This document shows positions 10,597 to 18,856 of a stretch of 35,827 bases of DNA, piece after piece. Below the pieces are notes generated by a model. That model was not told the origin of the DNA. It saw only the letters and a program-made list of their open reading frames with translations, and did no database searches. The stretch is taken from assembly GCA_012842745.1 (NCBI GenBank), contig DUSF01000004.1, positions 76,818 to 112,644 of the forward strand. Reading direction: 5' to 3'. Position numbers and translations under genes: made by a program. The DNA is from Bacillus sp. (in: firmicutes). GTDB taxonomy: Bacteria > Bacillota > Bacilli > Bacillales > Bacillaceae_J. Positions within the stretch are counted from its first letter, which is position 1. The number at the start of each line of letters is the position of its first letter.

Positions 10597-11362
10597 TTCT
10601 GTGCCCTCCTCTCTCCGGCTCAATATAAGATTTTAGAGCATGGAATTGACCAATATGGATTAAAGCTATTGCAATAATATACTTTCGATTCCTTTCGATT
10701 GTTTTCCGGCTACACGATACAAGTGTTTCTAATTCTTTTACTGGCAGTCGTCTTTTTTCTACAAGTGCCTTCTTTATTTCAATATTTTCTACAACTATTT
10801 TGGCGATTCTTTTCGCATTTTCCCTTGCATCAAGATGTTTTGGGCATTCGCCACTTAGCGCCTCAAAGGTTATGCCATAGCTTAACAACAGCTTTTGATA
10901 CTCCTTTATTTCTTCAACTCTCTTTTTACTTGCTTCAATTGCTTCATATTTTTCTAGAGACGCTTTGCGCTCAATATAGTTTTCTTGAATATTGCCATCT
11001 TCATCTTCTTCATCTGGCAAGTAAATATGATGGTGCCTGCTTTCTTTCCGAATATAATCTATTATTCTTCTATTAATAACAATGCTTGCGAAGGTTAAGA
11101 ACTTACTTCCCTGCTCCTTCTTATATTGGTCTATTGCTTCATTTAGCGCTAGCAAGCCAATACTAAATTCGTCCATTGCTTCCGATATATATCGTTTGCA
11201 TGCTTTCGAGACAACTTTTTTGACAAATGGCTTGTATTGCTCAAGCAAATCATGGCGTATTCGTCCATCTCCGCTTTGGGCTTTCAATACAAGTTCTTCC
11301 ATTTCCCCTTCGGTTTTAGAACGTTTACTTTTAAACCATGATTTTATATGTATAGGCTTCAT
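10589..11362 (-). CDS. sigI: SigI, RNA polymerase sigma-I factor
   Basis: This 257-residue sigma factor has region 2-like motifs (FVKKVVSKACKRYI, DEFSIGLLALNEAIDQY, FLTFASIVINRRIIDYIR) and the SigI-specific C-terminal DNA-binding part (LPVKELETLVSCSRKTIERN). SigI controls genes for heat and cell-wall stress and is held by the membrane anti-sigma factor RsgI, encoded next and overlapping. GAGGTGG precedes the ATG. A SigI-type promoter lies 26-52 bases upstream, which implies autoregulation. In B. subtilis this pair is at another locus, so its place within the yus-like block is a rearrangement. Confidence 0.94.
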   Translation of the reverse strand: MKPIHIKSWFKSKRSKTEGEMEELVLKAQSGDGRIRHDLLEQYKPFVKKVVSKACKRYISEAMDEFSIGLLALNEAIDQYKKEQGSKFLTFASIVINRRIIDYIRKESRHHHIYLPDEEDEDGNIQENYIERKASLEKYEAIEASKKRVEEIKEYQKLLLSYGITFEALSGECPKHLDARENAKRIAKIVVENIEIKKALVEKRRLPVKELETLVSCSRKTIERNRKYIIAIALIHIGQFHALKSYIEPERGGHRNE

Positions 11363-11387
11363 GCTTCCACCTCAATCCCTATATACA

Positions 11388-11414
11388 TTCGAACACTTTT
11401 TTTCTTTTTTGGGT
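11388..11414 (-). promoter_or_regulatory. Candidate SigI-dependent promoter of sigI-rsgI
   Basis: On the minus strand ACCC followed by an A tract (11414 downward) and CGAA (11388-11391) are 19 bases apart. This matches the known SigI promoter pattern, an ACCC/A-tract -35 and a CGAA -10, and would place the start about 18 bases before the sigI ATG, just leaving room for GAGGTGG. It suggests the operon activates itself. Confidence 0.65.
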
Positions 11415-11525
11415 GCACTCCTATTCGAATTCATCCTGCTTCAATCTTTATAACATAATTTATGATGTTCGCACACTCCCTAATTTTTACAATAAAATTT
11501 TATTACATATGTGTCTAAACTAATA

Positions 11526-11563
11526 AAGGACAATGCTAAAGCGGGCAGCTTAGAATTGTCCTT
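11526..11563 (-). terminator. Hairpin terminator after the Toprim gene
   Basis: AAGGACAAT pairs with ATTGTCCTT, extended inside by CTAA/TTAG, 14 bases after the Toprim gene stop. The following minus-strand bases are T-rich but not a clean run (TATTAGTTTAG), so termination may be partial. Confidence 0.55.
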
Positions 11564-11576
11564 CATTTTAGAAACT

Positions 11577-11936
11577 TTATTTAATTAAATACTTTGGATC
11601 AACATTAAAATGTTTGTTTAAGAGAGCCGCTGCTAAATGATATTCAGGAGTAGTTGCAACCTCATGATATACTTTATCAATATAAATATGAATGGCATTT
11701 GGCAATTCCCTTTTAAATTGCTTTCTTAATTTTTCTCCAGCATAATCAGCATCAGCCAATATATAGACCTCTTTGTTATCAAGATCATATTCATTGACAA
11801 GCTCTTCAATTTTTTCTGTGCTCACCGTGCCATTTGTACAAATTATCTCAACGAAATCAAGAAAAAGTGGCTCAATTTTTTTCTTATCTGATATTCCTTC
11901 AACAATAATTACCTTCTCAACATCGATTCGTTCCAA
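11577..11936 (-). CDS. yusF: Toprim-domain protein (YusF type)
   Basis: This 119-residue protein consists of one Toprim fold: the conserved Glu in IIVEGISDK (residues 9-17) and the DxD pair in ILADADYAG (near 60). Those are the metal-binding residues of topoisomerase/primase-like and RNase M5-like proteins. The C-terminal 40 residues (HEVATTPEYHLAAALLNKHF) are typical of the YusF group, whose job is unknown; RNase M5-like RNA processing is only a guess. It starts with TTG at 11936, supported by GGTGGAG seven bases upstream and no better in-frame ATG. It lies upstream of gcvH's terminator, as in B. subtilis. Confidence 0.85.
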   Translation of the reverse strand: MERIDVEKVIIVEGISDKKKIEPLFLDFVEIICTNGTVSTEKIEELVNEYDLDNKEVYILADADYAGEKLRKQFKRELPNAIHIYIDKVYHEVATTPEYHLAAALLNKHFNVDPKYLIK

Positions 11937-11975
11937 TCTACTTCTCCACCTTGGTTAGAGTTTCTATATATAGTA

Positions 11976-12016
11976 AAAACCGGATGAGAGCGTGGATCGC
12001 AATTACATCCGGTTTT
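11976..12016 (-). terminator. Terminator of gcvH
   Basis: AAAACCGGATG and CATCCGGTTTT form an 11-bp stem 10 bases after the gcvH stop, followed on the minus strand by TACTATATATAG. The stem is nearly symmetrical, but all flanking genes are on the minus strand. Confidence 0.8.
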
Positions 12017-12026
12017 CAATAATGTT

Positions 12027-12410
12027 TTAATCTTCTTTAATTAGTTCCTCATATTGCTCAGCAGTCAGTAGTTGATCCAATTCTGAAGAATCAGACGGCT
12101 CAACCACAATCATCCATGCTTTTTCATATGGAGATTCATTTACTAATTCAGGGCTATCTTCAAGATCACTGTTTATTTCAATAACTTTCCCGCTGATAGG
12201 GGCATAAAGCTCTGAAACGGTTTTTACTGATTCAACGCTTCCAAATGGTTCATCAGCCGTTAATTCCGCGCCAACTTCAGGAAGTTCAACAAACACAATA
12301 TCTCCTAATTCATGTTGTGCAAAATCTGTAATTCCTACGCGGATTTTATCTCCTTCTACTTTTACCCATTCATGCTCTTTTGAATAACGTAAATCCTTTG
12401 GTATACTCAT
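12027..12410 (-). CDS. gcvH: GcvH, glycine cleavage system H protein
   Basis: This 127-residue lipoyl carrier has the lipoylated lysine Lys63 in [10 protein letters not shown] and the GcvH core ([28 protein letters not shown]). It carries the aminomethyl group between the P and T proteins of glycine cleavage. In B. subtilis it also serves as the entry point of lipoate relay, where octanoyl or lipoyl groups are moved to other dehydrogenases. The ATG at 12410 follows GGAGGGG; the longer frame to 12431 places codons within the ribosome site. The other glycine cleavage genes are not nearby, as in B. subtilis. Confidence 0.96.
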   Translation of the reverse strand: MSIPKDLRYSKEHEWVKVEGDKIRVGITDFAQHELGDIVFVELPEVGAELTADEPFGSVESVKTVSELYAPISGKVIEINSDLEDSPELVNESPYEKAWMIVVEPSDSSELDQLLTAEQYEELIKED

Positions 12411-12447
12411 GAAAACCCCTCCATAACTCATTTCTATAGTTAAATTT

Positions 12448-12466
12448 CTATCCTTTTGAAGGATAG
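12448..12466. repeat. 8-bp inverted repeat between the ArsC-like gene and gcvH
   Basis: CTATCCTT, a 3-base loop, and AAGGATAG: perfect arms, 38 bases before the gcvH start. On the minus strand it is followed by AAATTT, so it may be a weak terminator of the upstream gene or an operator for gcvH. Confidence 0.55.
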
Positions 12467-12501
12467 GTTAATACCGTAGTAAATAAACCTTTACTATGCT
12501 T

Positions 12502-12858
12502 TTATAACCAAGTTTCTTTAAATTGCTCCTCATTAAAACCGACAGTAACCTTTTTTCCATCCGTCGTTATTGGCCGTTTAATAAGCATGCCATCGGAGGC
12601 TAATAAGTTTAGCAATTCATCATCGCTTGCAGTTTTTACTTTGTCCTTTAATCCAAGTTCCCGATATTTTTGGCCGCTTGTATTAAAAAATTTCTTCAAT
12701 TCAAGGCCGCTTTTTTTATAAAACTCTTCAAGCTGTTCTCTTGAAGGTGTATTTTCCACAATATGTATTTCATTGAAAGGAATATTATGACTTTCTAACC
12801 ATTTCTTTGCATTTCGACATGTACCGCATTTAGGGTACCAATAAAACGTAATTGCCAT
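12502..12858 (-). CDS. yusI: ArsC/Spx-family thioredoxin-fold protein (YusI type)
   Basis: This 118-residue ArsC/Spx-type protein has the redox motif CGTC at residues 11-14 (YPKCGTCRNAKKWL) and the later conserved segment LLASDGMLIKRPI ending in a cis-Pro region. Arsenate reductases of this fold need Cys12 and three arginines, while Spx binds RNA polymerase. The gene lies next to gcvH and fadE as yusI does in B. subtilis, so I name it after that. Function is not established. No RNA polymerase-binding Gly52-type region can be verified by eye. GGAGG lies upstream of the ATG. Confidence 0.85.
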   Translation of the reverse strand: MAITFYWYPKCGTCRNAKKWLESHNIPFNEIHIVENTPSREQLEEFYKKSGLELKKFFNTSGQKYRELGLKDKVKTASDDELLNLLASDGMLIKRPITTDGKKVTVGFNEEQFKETWL

Positions 12859-12966
12859 CTGTTTCCTCCTTATCCATATTAATAATTATTTTACCATATC
12901 CCTCTGTGGATTTCATAATTTTTAGTGGGATTTATGTGCTACGGTCTACTAGGAAAAATGTAAGAA

Positions 12967-13005
12967 GGCCATCCATAGTTGGTAATTTCAGCTAATTGGA
13001 TGGCC
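12967..13005 (-). terminator. Probable terminator of the fad operon
   Basis: GGCCATCCA and TGGATGGCC form a 9-bp stem with a 21-base loop, 50 bases after the fadE stop. On the minus strand TTCTTACATTTTTCC follows. The rest of the gap up to the ArsC-like gene shows nothing else. Confidence 0.6.
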
Positions 13006-13055
13006 CGCCCTTTATGCGAAATTTCGATAAATTATTACAGCATCCCTCCACATCT

Positions 13056-14837
13056 TTAAACAATATATTTTTGTGCGGCAATTACTCCCGCTGCTGCTTC
13101 CCGTTTTTTAGCGATTATATTGATTGGAGTATGACGGGTTAGCTTGCGAAGAGCTGCCAGCATCATTCTTAAAGCATCACCAGACTCCAGTGCCACAATC
13201 GTTTCCCTTGCATGGGCCTCAATTTCATTAAATGCCTCTTGGCAATAAATTTCGGTGTATACTATTTTTTGTTTGTTTTTTTCTGCACCATTTCGGTCGA
13301 TTGCTTTTTCAGTTCGCAGAACGGCAGATTCCATTGCATAAATATTGTTAATGATGTCAGCAATATTACTAAGGATTTCCTGCTGCTTTTCAAGGGCTGA
13401 CCCTAACTTTCGGGCCGCTATCCCTGCTGTGAGAATAGCAATTTTTTTAGCGTTTTTACTAAAATATTGTTCTTGTTCAAGAATACGGTCTCCAATTTCC
13501 TCAGGCACCATCATTAAAAGCCCTTCTTGTAATGCTTGTGCCTTTTGGAAAAGCGGAAGCTCTCCTTTCAGCACTTTTTTAAGTAGGGTTTCTGAAACAA
13601 TTAAACGGTTAATTTCATTTGTTCCTTCAAAAATACGATTAATCCGCGAATCCCGATAAATTCTTTCAATCTCATATTCTGTCATAAAGCCATACCCACC
13701 ATGGATTTGCACACCTTCATCAGCAATAGAATCAAGGGTTTCGCTGCCGAATATTTTTCCTAGTGAACATTCGATTGCGTATTCAGCGATTGCTTTCGCG
13801 TTTGCTCGCCCATCTTTTCTTTCTTCTTCTGTTAAAACGCTCATTTGTTCTTCAAATAATCCAACTGTTCGCCAAACCGAGCTTTCCATTGCATATAATT
13901 TTGTAGCCATATTGGCTAGTTTTTCTTGGATAAGTCCAAAATTCGCAATTGGAGTTTTAAATTGCTGGCGTTCATTTGCATATTTCACTGATAATTCAAG
14001 AGCCCGCTTTGATGCGCCAATCGTTCCAACAGCAAGCTTATACCGTCCCACATTTAAAATATTAAATGCAATTACATGACCTCTTCCTATTTCACCCACT
14101 ACATTTTCCTTTGGCACAGGTACATCTTCGAGTATGAGGGGACACGTCGATGAGCTCTTAATCCCCATTTTGTTTTCTTCGGACCCTATCGATACACCAG
14201 GAAAATCGCGCTCGACGATGAAGGCTGTAAAATGTTCGTTATTGACTTTTGCATAGACGATAAAAATATCCGCAAACGCCGAATTTGTAATCCATTGCTT
14301 TTCACCATTTAAAATATAATGTGTGCCCTCCGTATTTAGTATTGCTGTTGTTTTTGCGCCAAGGGCATCAGAGCCGGAACTAGGCTCTGTTAAGGCATAG
14401 GCCGCAAGTTTTTCACCTGTCGCTAAGTGTGGAAGATATTTTTGCTTTTGTTGTTCGTTTCCGAAAAATACAATGGGAAGGCTACCAATTCCAACATGGG
14501 CGCCATGTGAAATTGAAAAACCGCCAGCAATGGCGAATTTCTCAGCAATAAGTGCGGAGCTGAGTTTATCTAGACCTACCCCGCCGTATTCCTCTGGAAT
14601 ATCTACAGCTAACAGGCCTAACTCCCCAGCTTGCTTTAGTAGTTTTACGGATTTATCAAACTGTTGGTTTTCTAATTGTGAAAGGTGAGGCATTACTTCG
14701 TTGATTATAAAATTTTCCGTTGTTTTGGCAATCATTTTATGCTCTTCTGTGAAATCTTCTGGAGTAAACACACTTTGACAAGGGCTATCATCAAATAAAA
14801 ATTGCGCTCCTTTAATTAGTTGATTGGAATTGGACAT
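13056..14837 (-). CDS. fadE: FadE, long-chain acyl-CoA dehydrogenase
   Basis: This 593-residue flavoenzyme catalyses the first step of beta-oxidation, making trans-2-enoyl-CoA. It has acyl-CoA dehydrogenase blocks YALTEPSSGSDALG (148-161), LNGEKQWITNSAFADIF (176-192), RQQFKTPIANFGLIQ (290-304), GYGFMTEYEIERIYRDSRI (381-399) and FEGTNEINR, with Glu404 as the likely catalytic base. The extra C-terminal 190 residues make it the long, VLCAD-like or YusJ type. It is the last gene of fadN-fadA-fadE; 193 bases, holding a 21-bp repeat array, separate it from fadA. AAGGAGGAA precedes the ATG. Confidence 0.94.
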   Translation of the reverse strand: MSNSNQLIKGAQFLFDDSPCQSVFTPEDFTEEHKMIAKTTENFIINEVMPHLSQLENQQFDKSVKLLKQAGELGLLAVDIPEEYGGVGLDKLSSALIAEKFAIAGGFSISHGAHVGIGSLPIVFFGNEQQKQKYLPHLATGEKLAAYALTEPSSGSDALGAKTTAILNTEGTHYILNGEKQWITNSAFADIFIVYAKVNNEHFTAFIVERDFPGVSIGSEENKMGIKSSSTCPLILEDVPVPKENVVGEIGRGHVIAFNILNVGRYKLAVGTIGASKRALELSVKYANERQQFKTPIANFGLIQEKLANMATKLYAMESSVWRTVGLFEEQMSVLTEEERKDGRANAKAIAEYAIECSLGKIFGSETLDSIADEGVQIHGGYGFMTEYEIERIYRDSRINRIFEGTNEINRLIVSETLLKKVLKGELPLFQKAQALQEGLLMMVPEEIGDRILEQEQYFSKNAKKIAILTAGIAARKLGSALEKQQEILSNIADIINNIYAMESAVLRTEKAIDRNGAEKNKQKIVYTEIYCQEAFNEIEAHARETIVALESGDALRMMLAALRKLTRHTPINIIAKKREAAAGVIAAQKYIV

Positions 14838-14949
14838 GTAAAATTCCTCCTTTTCGCGGAGTTCCTGATGCTTTACTCATAAAATTGAATCACTTACCTA
14901 GAAAACGGGCTTATTTTCATGAATCTAATTACACTAATTTATGCTTTAT

Positions 14950-15025
14950 CCACGAAATTGCGGTACATATCTACGAAATCGCGGTATATATCCACAAAAT
15001 TGCGGCACTTTTCCACGAAGTTCAC
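14950..15025. repeat. 21-bp tandem array between fadA and fadE
   Basis: Three full units (14950-14970, 14971-14991, 14992-15012) and a partial fourth share the consensus C-C/T-ACGAAATTGCGGTAnnTAT at exactly 21-bp steps, with about 75-85% identity. It is inside the fad operon, so it is transcribed. No promoter or open frame is apparent in it. The units lack dyad symmetry. Confidence 0.85.
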
Positions 15026-15030
15026 AATTA

Positions 15031-16209
15031 CTAATTAATTAATTCAAACACCCCGGCTGCGCCCATGCCTCCGCCAATGCACATCGTCACGATACCGAAC
15101 TGAACATTGCGGCGTTTCATTTCGTGAAGTAAGCTCAATGTTAACTTAGTTCCGGTACAGCCAAGCGGATGTCCTAAAGCAATTGCCCCACCATTTACAT
15201 TCACTTTTTCTTCGTCCAACCGAAGCTCACGAATAACTTGAATCGCCTGCGAAGCAAAGGCCTCATTTAACTCAATTAAACCGATGTCCGCCAGCTCTAG
15301 CCCCGCAAGCTTTAAAGCTTTCGGGATGGCAACGACAGGACCCACGCCCATAATTTCAGGCGGGACGCCTCCCACTGCAAATGAGCGGAATTGCGCTAAC
15401 GGCTGCAGTCCCTCACTTTGTGCTTTGTCTCGATCCATTAATAAAACAGTTGCCGCACCATCACTCATTTGCGAAGAATTTCCGGCAGTAACAGTTCCTT
15501 CGGCAGCAAAGGCTGGCTTTAGTTTACTTAAAATTTCTACTGTTGTTTCTACACGAACTCCTTCATCTTGCATAAAACTGGCTGTTTCCTCTTTCAGCCT
15601 GTTATCATCGTCAATTGAACGCCGGATAACCTCAACAGGAACGATTTCTTCCGTAAATTTCCCTTCAGCTAATGCTCTTGCTGCTTTAGCATGGCTTTGG
15701 GCAGAAAAGGCATCCTGCTCCTCTCTAGTAATCTTAAATTTATTTGCAACAGCTTCTGCGGTATGGCCCATTGCCATATAATATTCAGGTGCATGTTCAA
15801 CTAACTTTACATTAGGCTTGACGACATGGCCCGTTATTGGCACTAAGCTCATTGACTCAGCACCACCAGCAATAATGGCATCTGCTAAACCAAGCATAAT
15901 TCGCTCAGCACCATAGGCGATTGATTGCAATCCCGACGAACAATAACGATTAATGGTAACTGCCGGTGTTTCATAAGACAAGCCTGCTAATGCTGCAATT
16001 TGCCTAGCCATATTCATACCTTGTTCCGCTTCTGGGACGGCACAGCCGATAATAACATCATCAATATTTCCACTATAGCCCCCGGCGCGCTTTAACGTTT
16101 CCCTTATCGTTAATGAGGCTAAATCGTCCGGACGGACATTCGCAAGTGTACCTTTCTTTGCTTTACCAACTGGTGTTCTGGCGCCAGCAACAATAACCGC
16201 TTCTTTCAA
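15031..16209 (-). CDS. fadA: FadA, 3-ketoacyl-CoA thiolase
   Basis: This 392-residue thiolase cleaves 3-ketoacyl-CoA with CoA into acetyl-CoA and a shortened acyl-CoA. Catalytic residues are visible: Cys90 in NRYCSSGLQ, His347 in [11 protein letters not shown] and Cys377 in [11 protein letters not shown]. The start codon is TTG at 16209, backed by AAAGGAGT eight bases upstream; no ATG is near. It follows fadN after 15 bases, and the pair forms the multienzyme unit of beta-oxidation. Acetyl-CoA acetyltransferase is an alternative by sequence alone, but the partner genes argue for FadA. Confidence 0.95.
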   Translation of the reverse strand: MKEAVIVAGARTPVGKAKKGTLANVRPDDLASLTIRETLKRAGGYSGNIDDVIIGCAVPEAEQGMNMARQIAALAGLSYETPAVTINRYCSSGLQSIAYGAERIMLGLADAIIAGGAESMSLVPITGHVVKPNVKLVEHAPEYYMAMGHTAEAVANKFKITREEQDAFSAQSHAKAARALAEGKFTEEIVPVEVIRRSIDDDNRLKEETASFMQDEGVRVETTVEILSKLKPAFAAEGTVTAGNSSQMSDGAATVLLMDRDKAQSEGLQPLAQFRSFAVGGVPPEIMGVGPVVAIPKALKLAGLELADIGLIELNEAFASQAIQVIRELRLDEEKVNVNGGAIALGHPLGCTGTKLTLSLLHEMKRRNVQFGIVTMCIGGGMGAAGVFELIN

Positions 16210-16224
16210 AGCTTTCCACTCCTT

Positions 16225-18660
16225 TCAATTCCATAATGGTTTCCCCTTTAAAAGCATATGTTGCATTCTTTCTTGTGTTTTCCGTTCTCCGACTAAGCTT
16301 AAAAAAGCCTCCCGTTCTAAATCTAATAAATATTGTTCATCAACAAACATGCCCTCAGGAACTCGACCACCTGCGATAACGAAAGCAAGCTTCTTTGCAA
16401 TCTTCAAATCATGCTCTGAAATATAGCCTGAGTTTTTCATATTTATAGCGCCAAGTAGTAGCGCACTATAGCCAGCTTCTCCGACAACGGCTATTTTTCT
16501 CCGTTGCGGTGCCTGATATCCGCTAGCATTGAGGGTAAGCACTTTTTGTTTTGCATCATATAACAAATGATCATTATTGAATGTTATGCTATCACTCATA
16601 CGTAAATAGCCCTTTTCTTTTGCTTCATGTGCCGATGTTGAAACCTTAGCCATCGCTATTGTTTCAAAAGTTGCCTGAGCTGCTTTATGCAAGTCGTAAA
16701 CAGCAATCTTTGCATTAGCATTTGCACCTACATCACCACGAGCCTTGAAGTCATACTCCGTCAATCGCCTTTCTAAATGGCGCGTATAAAGCTCCTTATT
16801 GCCACCTCCCCCAGGAATAACGCCAACACCTGTTTCAACAAGCCCAATATACGTTTCGCTAGATGCTTGAATAGCATCTGCAGCAAGGCATATTTCGGCC
16901 CCGCCACCTAAAGCAAGCCCAAACGGTGCTGCCACGACCGGCTTCTTGCAATATTTCACCCTCATCATGGCGTTTTGAAATTGACGAACAACAAATTCAA
17001 TTTCAAAAAAATTATCATTTTGGGCTTCCATAAGAATGAAAGCCAAATTAGCACCAACGCAAAAATTACCACCATGATGACCAATGACAAGCCCACGGTA
17101 ATTTTTTTCTACTTCATCAACGGCATAATGCATCATTTGAATCATATCAAGTCCAATCGCATCATTAAGGGAATGGAATTCCAATGCCGCTACACCATCA
17201 CCGATATTTAGTAAACTTGCACCACTATTCTTCTTAATGACACCGCCCCGCTCTTTTAATTGCCGAAGACAAATTTCTTTAGGGTTTTTCGGCAAAACCT
17301 TGCTTTCACGATTATGATAAAAGCTTATAACGCCATCATTTTTTTCATAAAAAGATTTTCTTCCAGTTTCTAACAACTCCTTAATCCACCCTGGAATCTG
17401 CTCACCCTCCTGCTCCATTATATGAACTGATTTTTCTAGCCCAATGGCATCCCATGTTTCAAATGGCCCTAGCTCCCAACCGAAGCCCCACTTTAGCGCT
17501 TTATCAATCGCTACAATATCATCAGCAATCTCACCGACTAACTGGGCTGAATAAAGAAGCGTTCGTTTTAAAATATTCCATACAAATTTTCCCGCCCGAT
17601 CATTTGCATAAGCAAGCATTTTTAACCTATCGCTTAAACTTTTTGTGTTCTGACTCATTTCAATTGAAGGAGCCTCTAGCTTTTTCTGTCGTTCATATTG
17701 CATCGTTTTAACATTCAGCTCAAAAAGTTCATTTTCTTTTTTTAAATAAAAGCCTTGCCCTGTTTTACTGCCAAGCCAGTTTTTTTCAAGCATATCTTCC
17801 ATGAAAGCAGGTATCTCAAATACTTTTCGTTCAGCGCCGGTTACTTTTTCGGCAATATTATTTGCCACTAATACAAACGTATCGAGACCGACAACATCTA
17901 ATGTCCTGAATGTTGCACTCTTTGGACGACCAAGGATTGGACCTGTCACTAAATCAACCTCACCAATACTATAGCCACCTTCCAACATTTCTTTTACAGT
18001 AACTAAAAGACTATACGTACCAATCCGATTGGCAATAAAATTCGGAGTATCCTTCGCAACAACAACACCTTTACCAAGAACATTTTCACTAAAACTTTTC
18101 ATAAATTCGAGAACATAGTTGTCAGTATTTTTAGTGGGAATAATTTCGAGTAGTTTTAAATATCGGGGTGGATTAAAAAAGTGGGTGCCAAGAAAATGCT
18201 TTTTAAAATCATCTGATCTTCCTTCAGCCATTGCCTCTATTGATATACCAGATGTATTCGAACTGATAATTGACCCTACCCTTCTAACATTATCAATTTT
18301 TTCAAAAACCTTTTTCTTGGTCTCTACTCTTTCAACAACAGCTTCTATAACCCAATCAACCTCATGTAGCTTTTCGAGGTGATCTTCGATATTTCCAATT
18401 TCAAGAAAATCTAGATGACGCTTGGATGTAAGCGGAGCTGGCTTTTTCATCACCAATTTTTGCTTAGCCGCTACTGCTAAACGGTTGCGAACTTGCATAT
18501 CTTCTAAAGTAAAGCCTCGTGCCATTTCTTCCTTAGTCAATTCACTAGGTACGATATCAAGTAATAATGTTGGAATTCCGACGTTTACAAGATGCGCCGC
18601 AATCCCTGAGCCCATTACACCTGAACCGATGACCGCCGCTTTACTAATTTTTCGCCACAT
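16225..18660 (-). CDS. fadN: FadN, 3-hydroxyacyl-CoA dehydrogenase / enoyl-CoA hydratase
   Basis: This 811-residue bifunctional enzyme carries the middle steps of beta-oxidation. The N-terminal half is the dehydrogenase, with NAD-binding AVIGSGVMGSGIAAHL at about 9-24 and SSNTSGISI, LGTHFFNPPR motifs; the last 330 residues are a crotonase fold (GLALGGGAEICLAADAIQAS, GLVETGVGVIPGGGG). The order dehydrogenase then hydratase is that of Bacillus FadN (YusL) and opposite to E. coli FadB. It heads the operon with fadA and fadE. GAGGAGG precedes the ATG. A FadR-like half site overlaps its promoter. Confidence 0.94.
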   Translation of the reverse strand: MWRKISKAAVIGSGVMGSGIAAHLVNVGIPTLLLDIVPSELTKEEMARGFTLEDMQVRNRLAVAAKQKLVMKKPAPLTSKRHLDFLEIGNIEDHLEKLHEVDWVIEAVVERVETKKKVFEKIDNVRRVGSIISSNTSGISIEAMAEGRSDDFKKHFLGTHFFNPPRYLKLLEIIPTKNTDNYVLEFMKSFSENVLGKGVVVAKDTPNFIANRIGTYSLLVTVKEMLEGGYSIGEVDLVTGPILGRPKSATFRTLDVVGLDTFVLVANNIAEKVTGAERKVFEIPAFMEDMLEKNWLGSKTGQGFYLKKENELFELNVKTMQYERQKKLEAPSIEMSQNTKSLSDRLKMLAYANDRAGKFVWNILKRTLLYSAQLVGEIADDIVAIDKALKWGFGWELGPFETWDAIGLEKSVHIMEQEGEQIPGWIKELLETGRKSFYEKNDGVISFYHNRESKVLPKNPKEICLRQLKERGGVIKKNSGASLLNIGDGVAALEFHSLNDAIGLDMIQMMHYAVDEVEKNYRGLVIGHHGGNFCVGANLAFILMEAQNDNFFEIEFVVRQFQNAMMRVKYCKKPVVAAPFGLALGGGAEICLAADAIQASSETYIGLVETGVGVIPGGGGNKELYTRHLERRLTEYDFKARGDVGANANAKIAVYDLHKAAQATFETIAMAKVSTSAHEAKEKGYLRMSDSITFNNDHLLYDAKQKVLTLNASGYQAPQRRKIAVVGEAGYSALLLGAINMKNSGYISEHDLKIAKKLAFVIAGGRVPEGMFVDEQYLLDLEREAFLSLVGERKTQERMQHMLLKGKPLWN

Positions 18661-18696
18661 GATGCTTCCTCCTCTCTAGGCCATATCAATAAAAAG

Positions 18697-18737
18697 TTAT
18701 ACTTATCAGTATAAAAAATATGAATGATTATCAGCAA
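18697..18737 (-). promoter_or_regulatory. fadN promoter with FadR-like half site and inverted repeat
   Basis: TTGCTG (18732-18737) and TATACT (18708-18713) on the minus strand are 18 bases apart. TGAATGATTA at 18721-18730 matches the first ten bases of the B. subtilis FadR consensus TGAATGAnTAnTCATTCA, but the second half is degraded. TTATACT (18697-18703) and AGTATAA (18708-18714) form a 7-bp inverted repeat over the -10 box. Acyl-CoA-responsive repression is therefore likely but not proven. Confidence 0.55.
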
Positions 18738-18778
18738 TTATACCGAATGTACTCCATCCGTTTAAGAAGCAGAAAAAC

Positions 18779-18845
18779 AAAAAGGCCTGACACTCAACGT
18801 AACACTAGTTGTTAAAACAGTATCACGTTGAGTGTCTGACCTTAA
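18779..18845 (-). terminator. Large hairpin terminator after the lipoteichoic acid synthase gene
   Basis: GACACTCAACGT and ACGTTGAGTGTC are perfect arms, extended outward by GGTC/GGCC pairing, around a loop of about 25 bases; CCTTTTTG follows on the minus strand. It is 12 bases after the ltaS-type stop. The GACACTCAACGT type of palindrome is common between Bacillaceae genes. Confidence 0.85.
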
Positions 18846-18856
18846 TTGAGTCAGTC

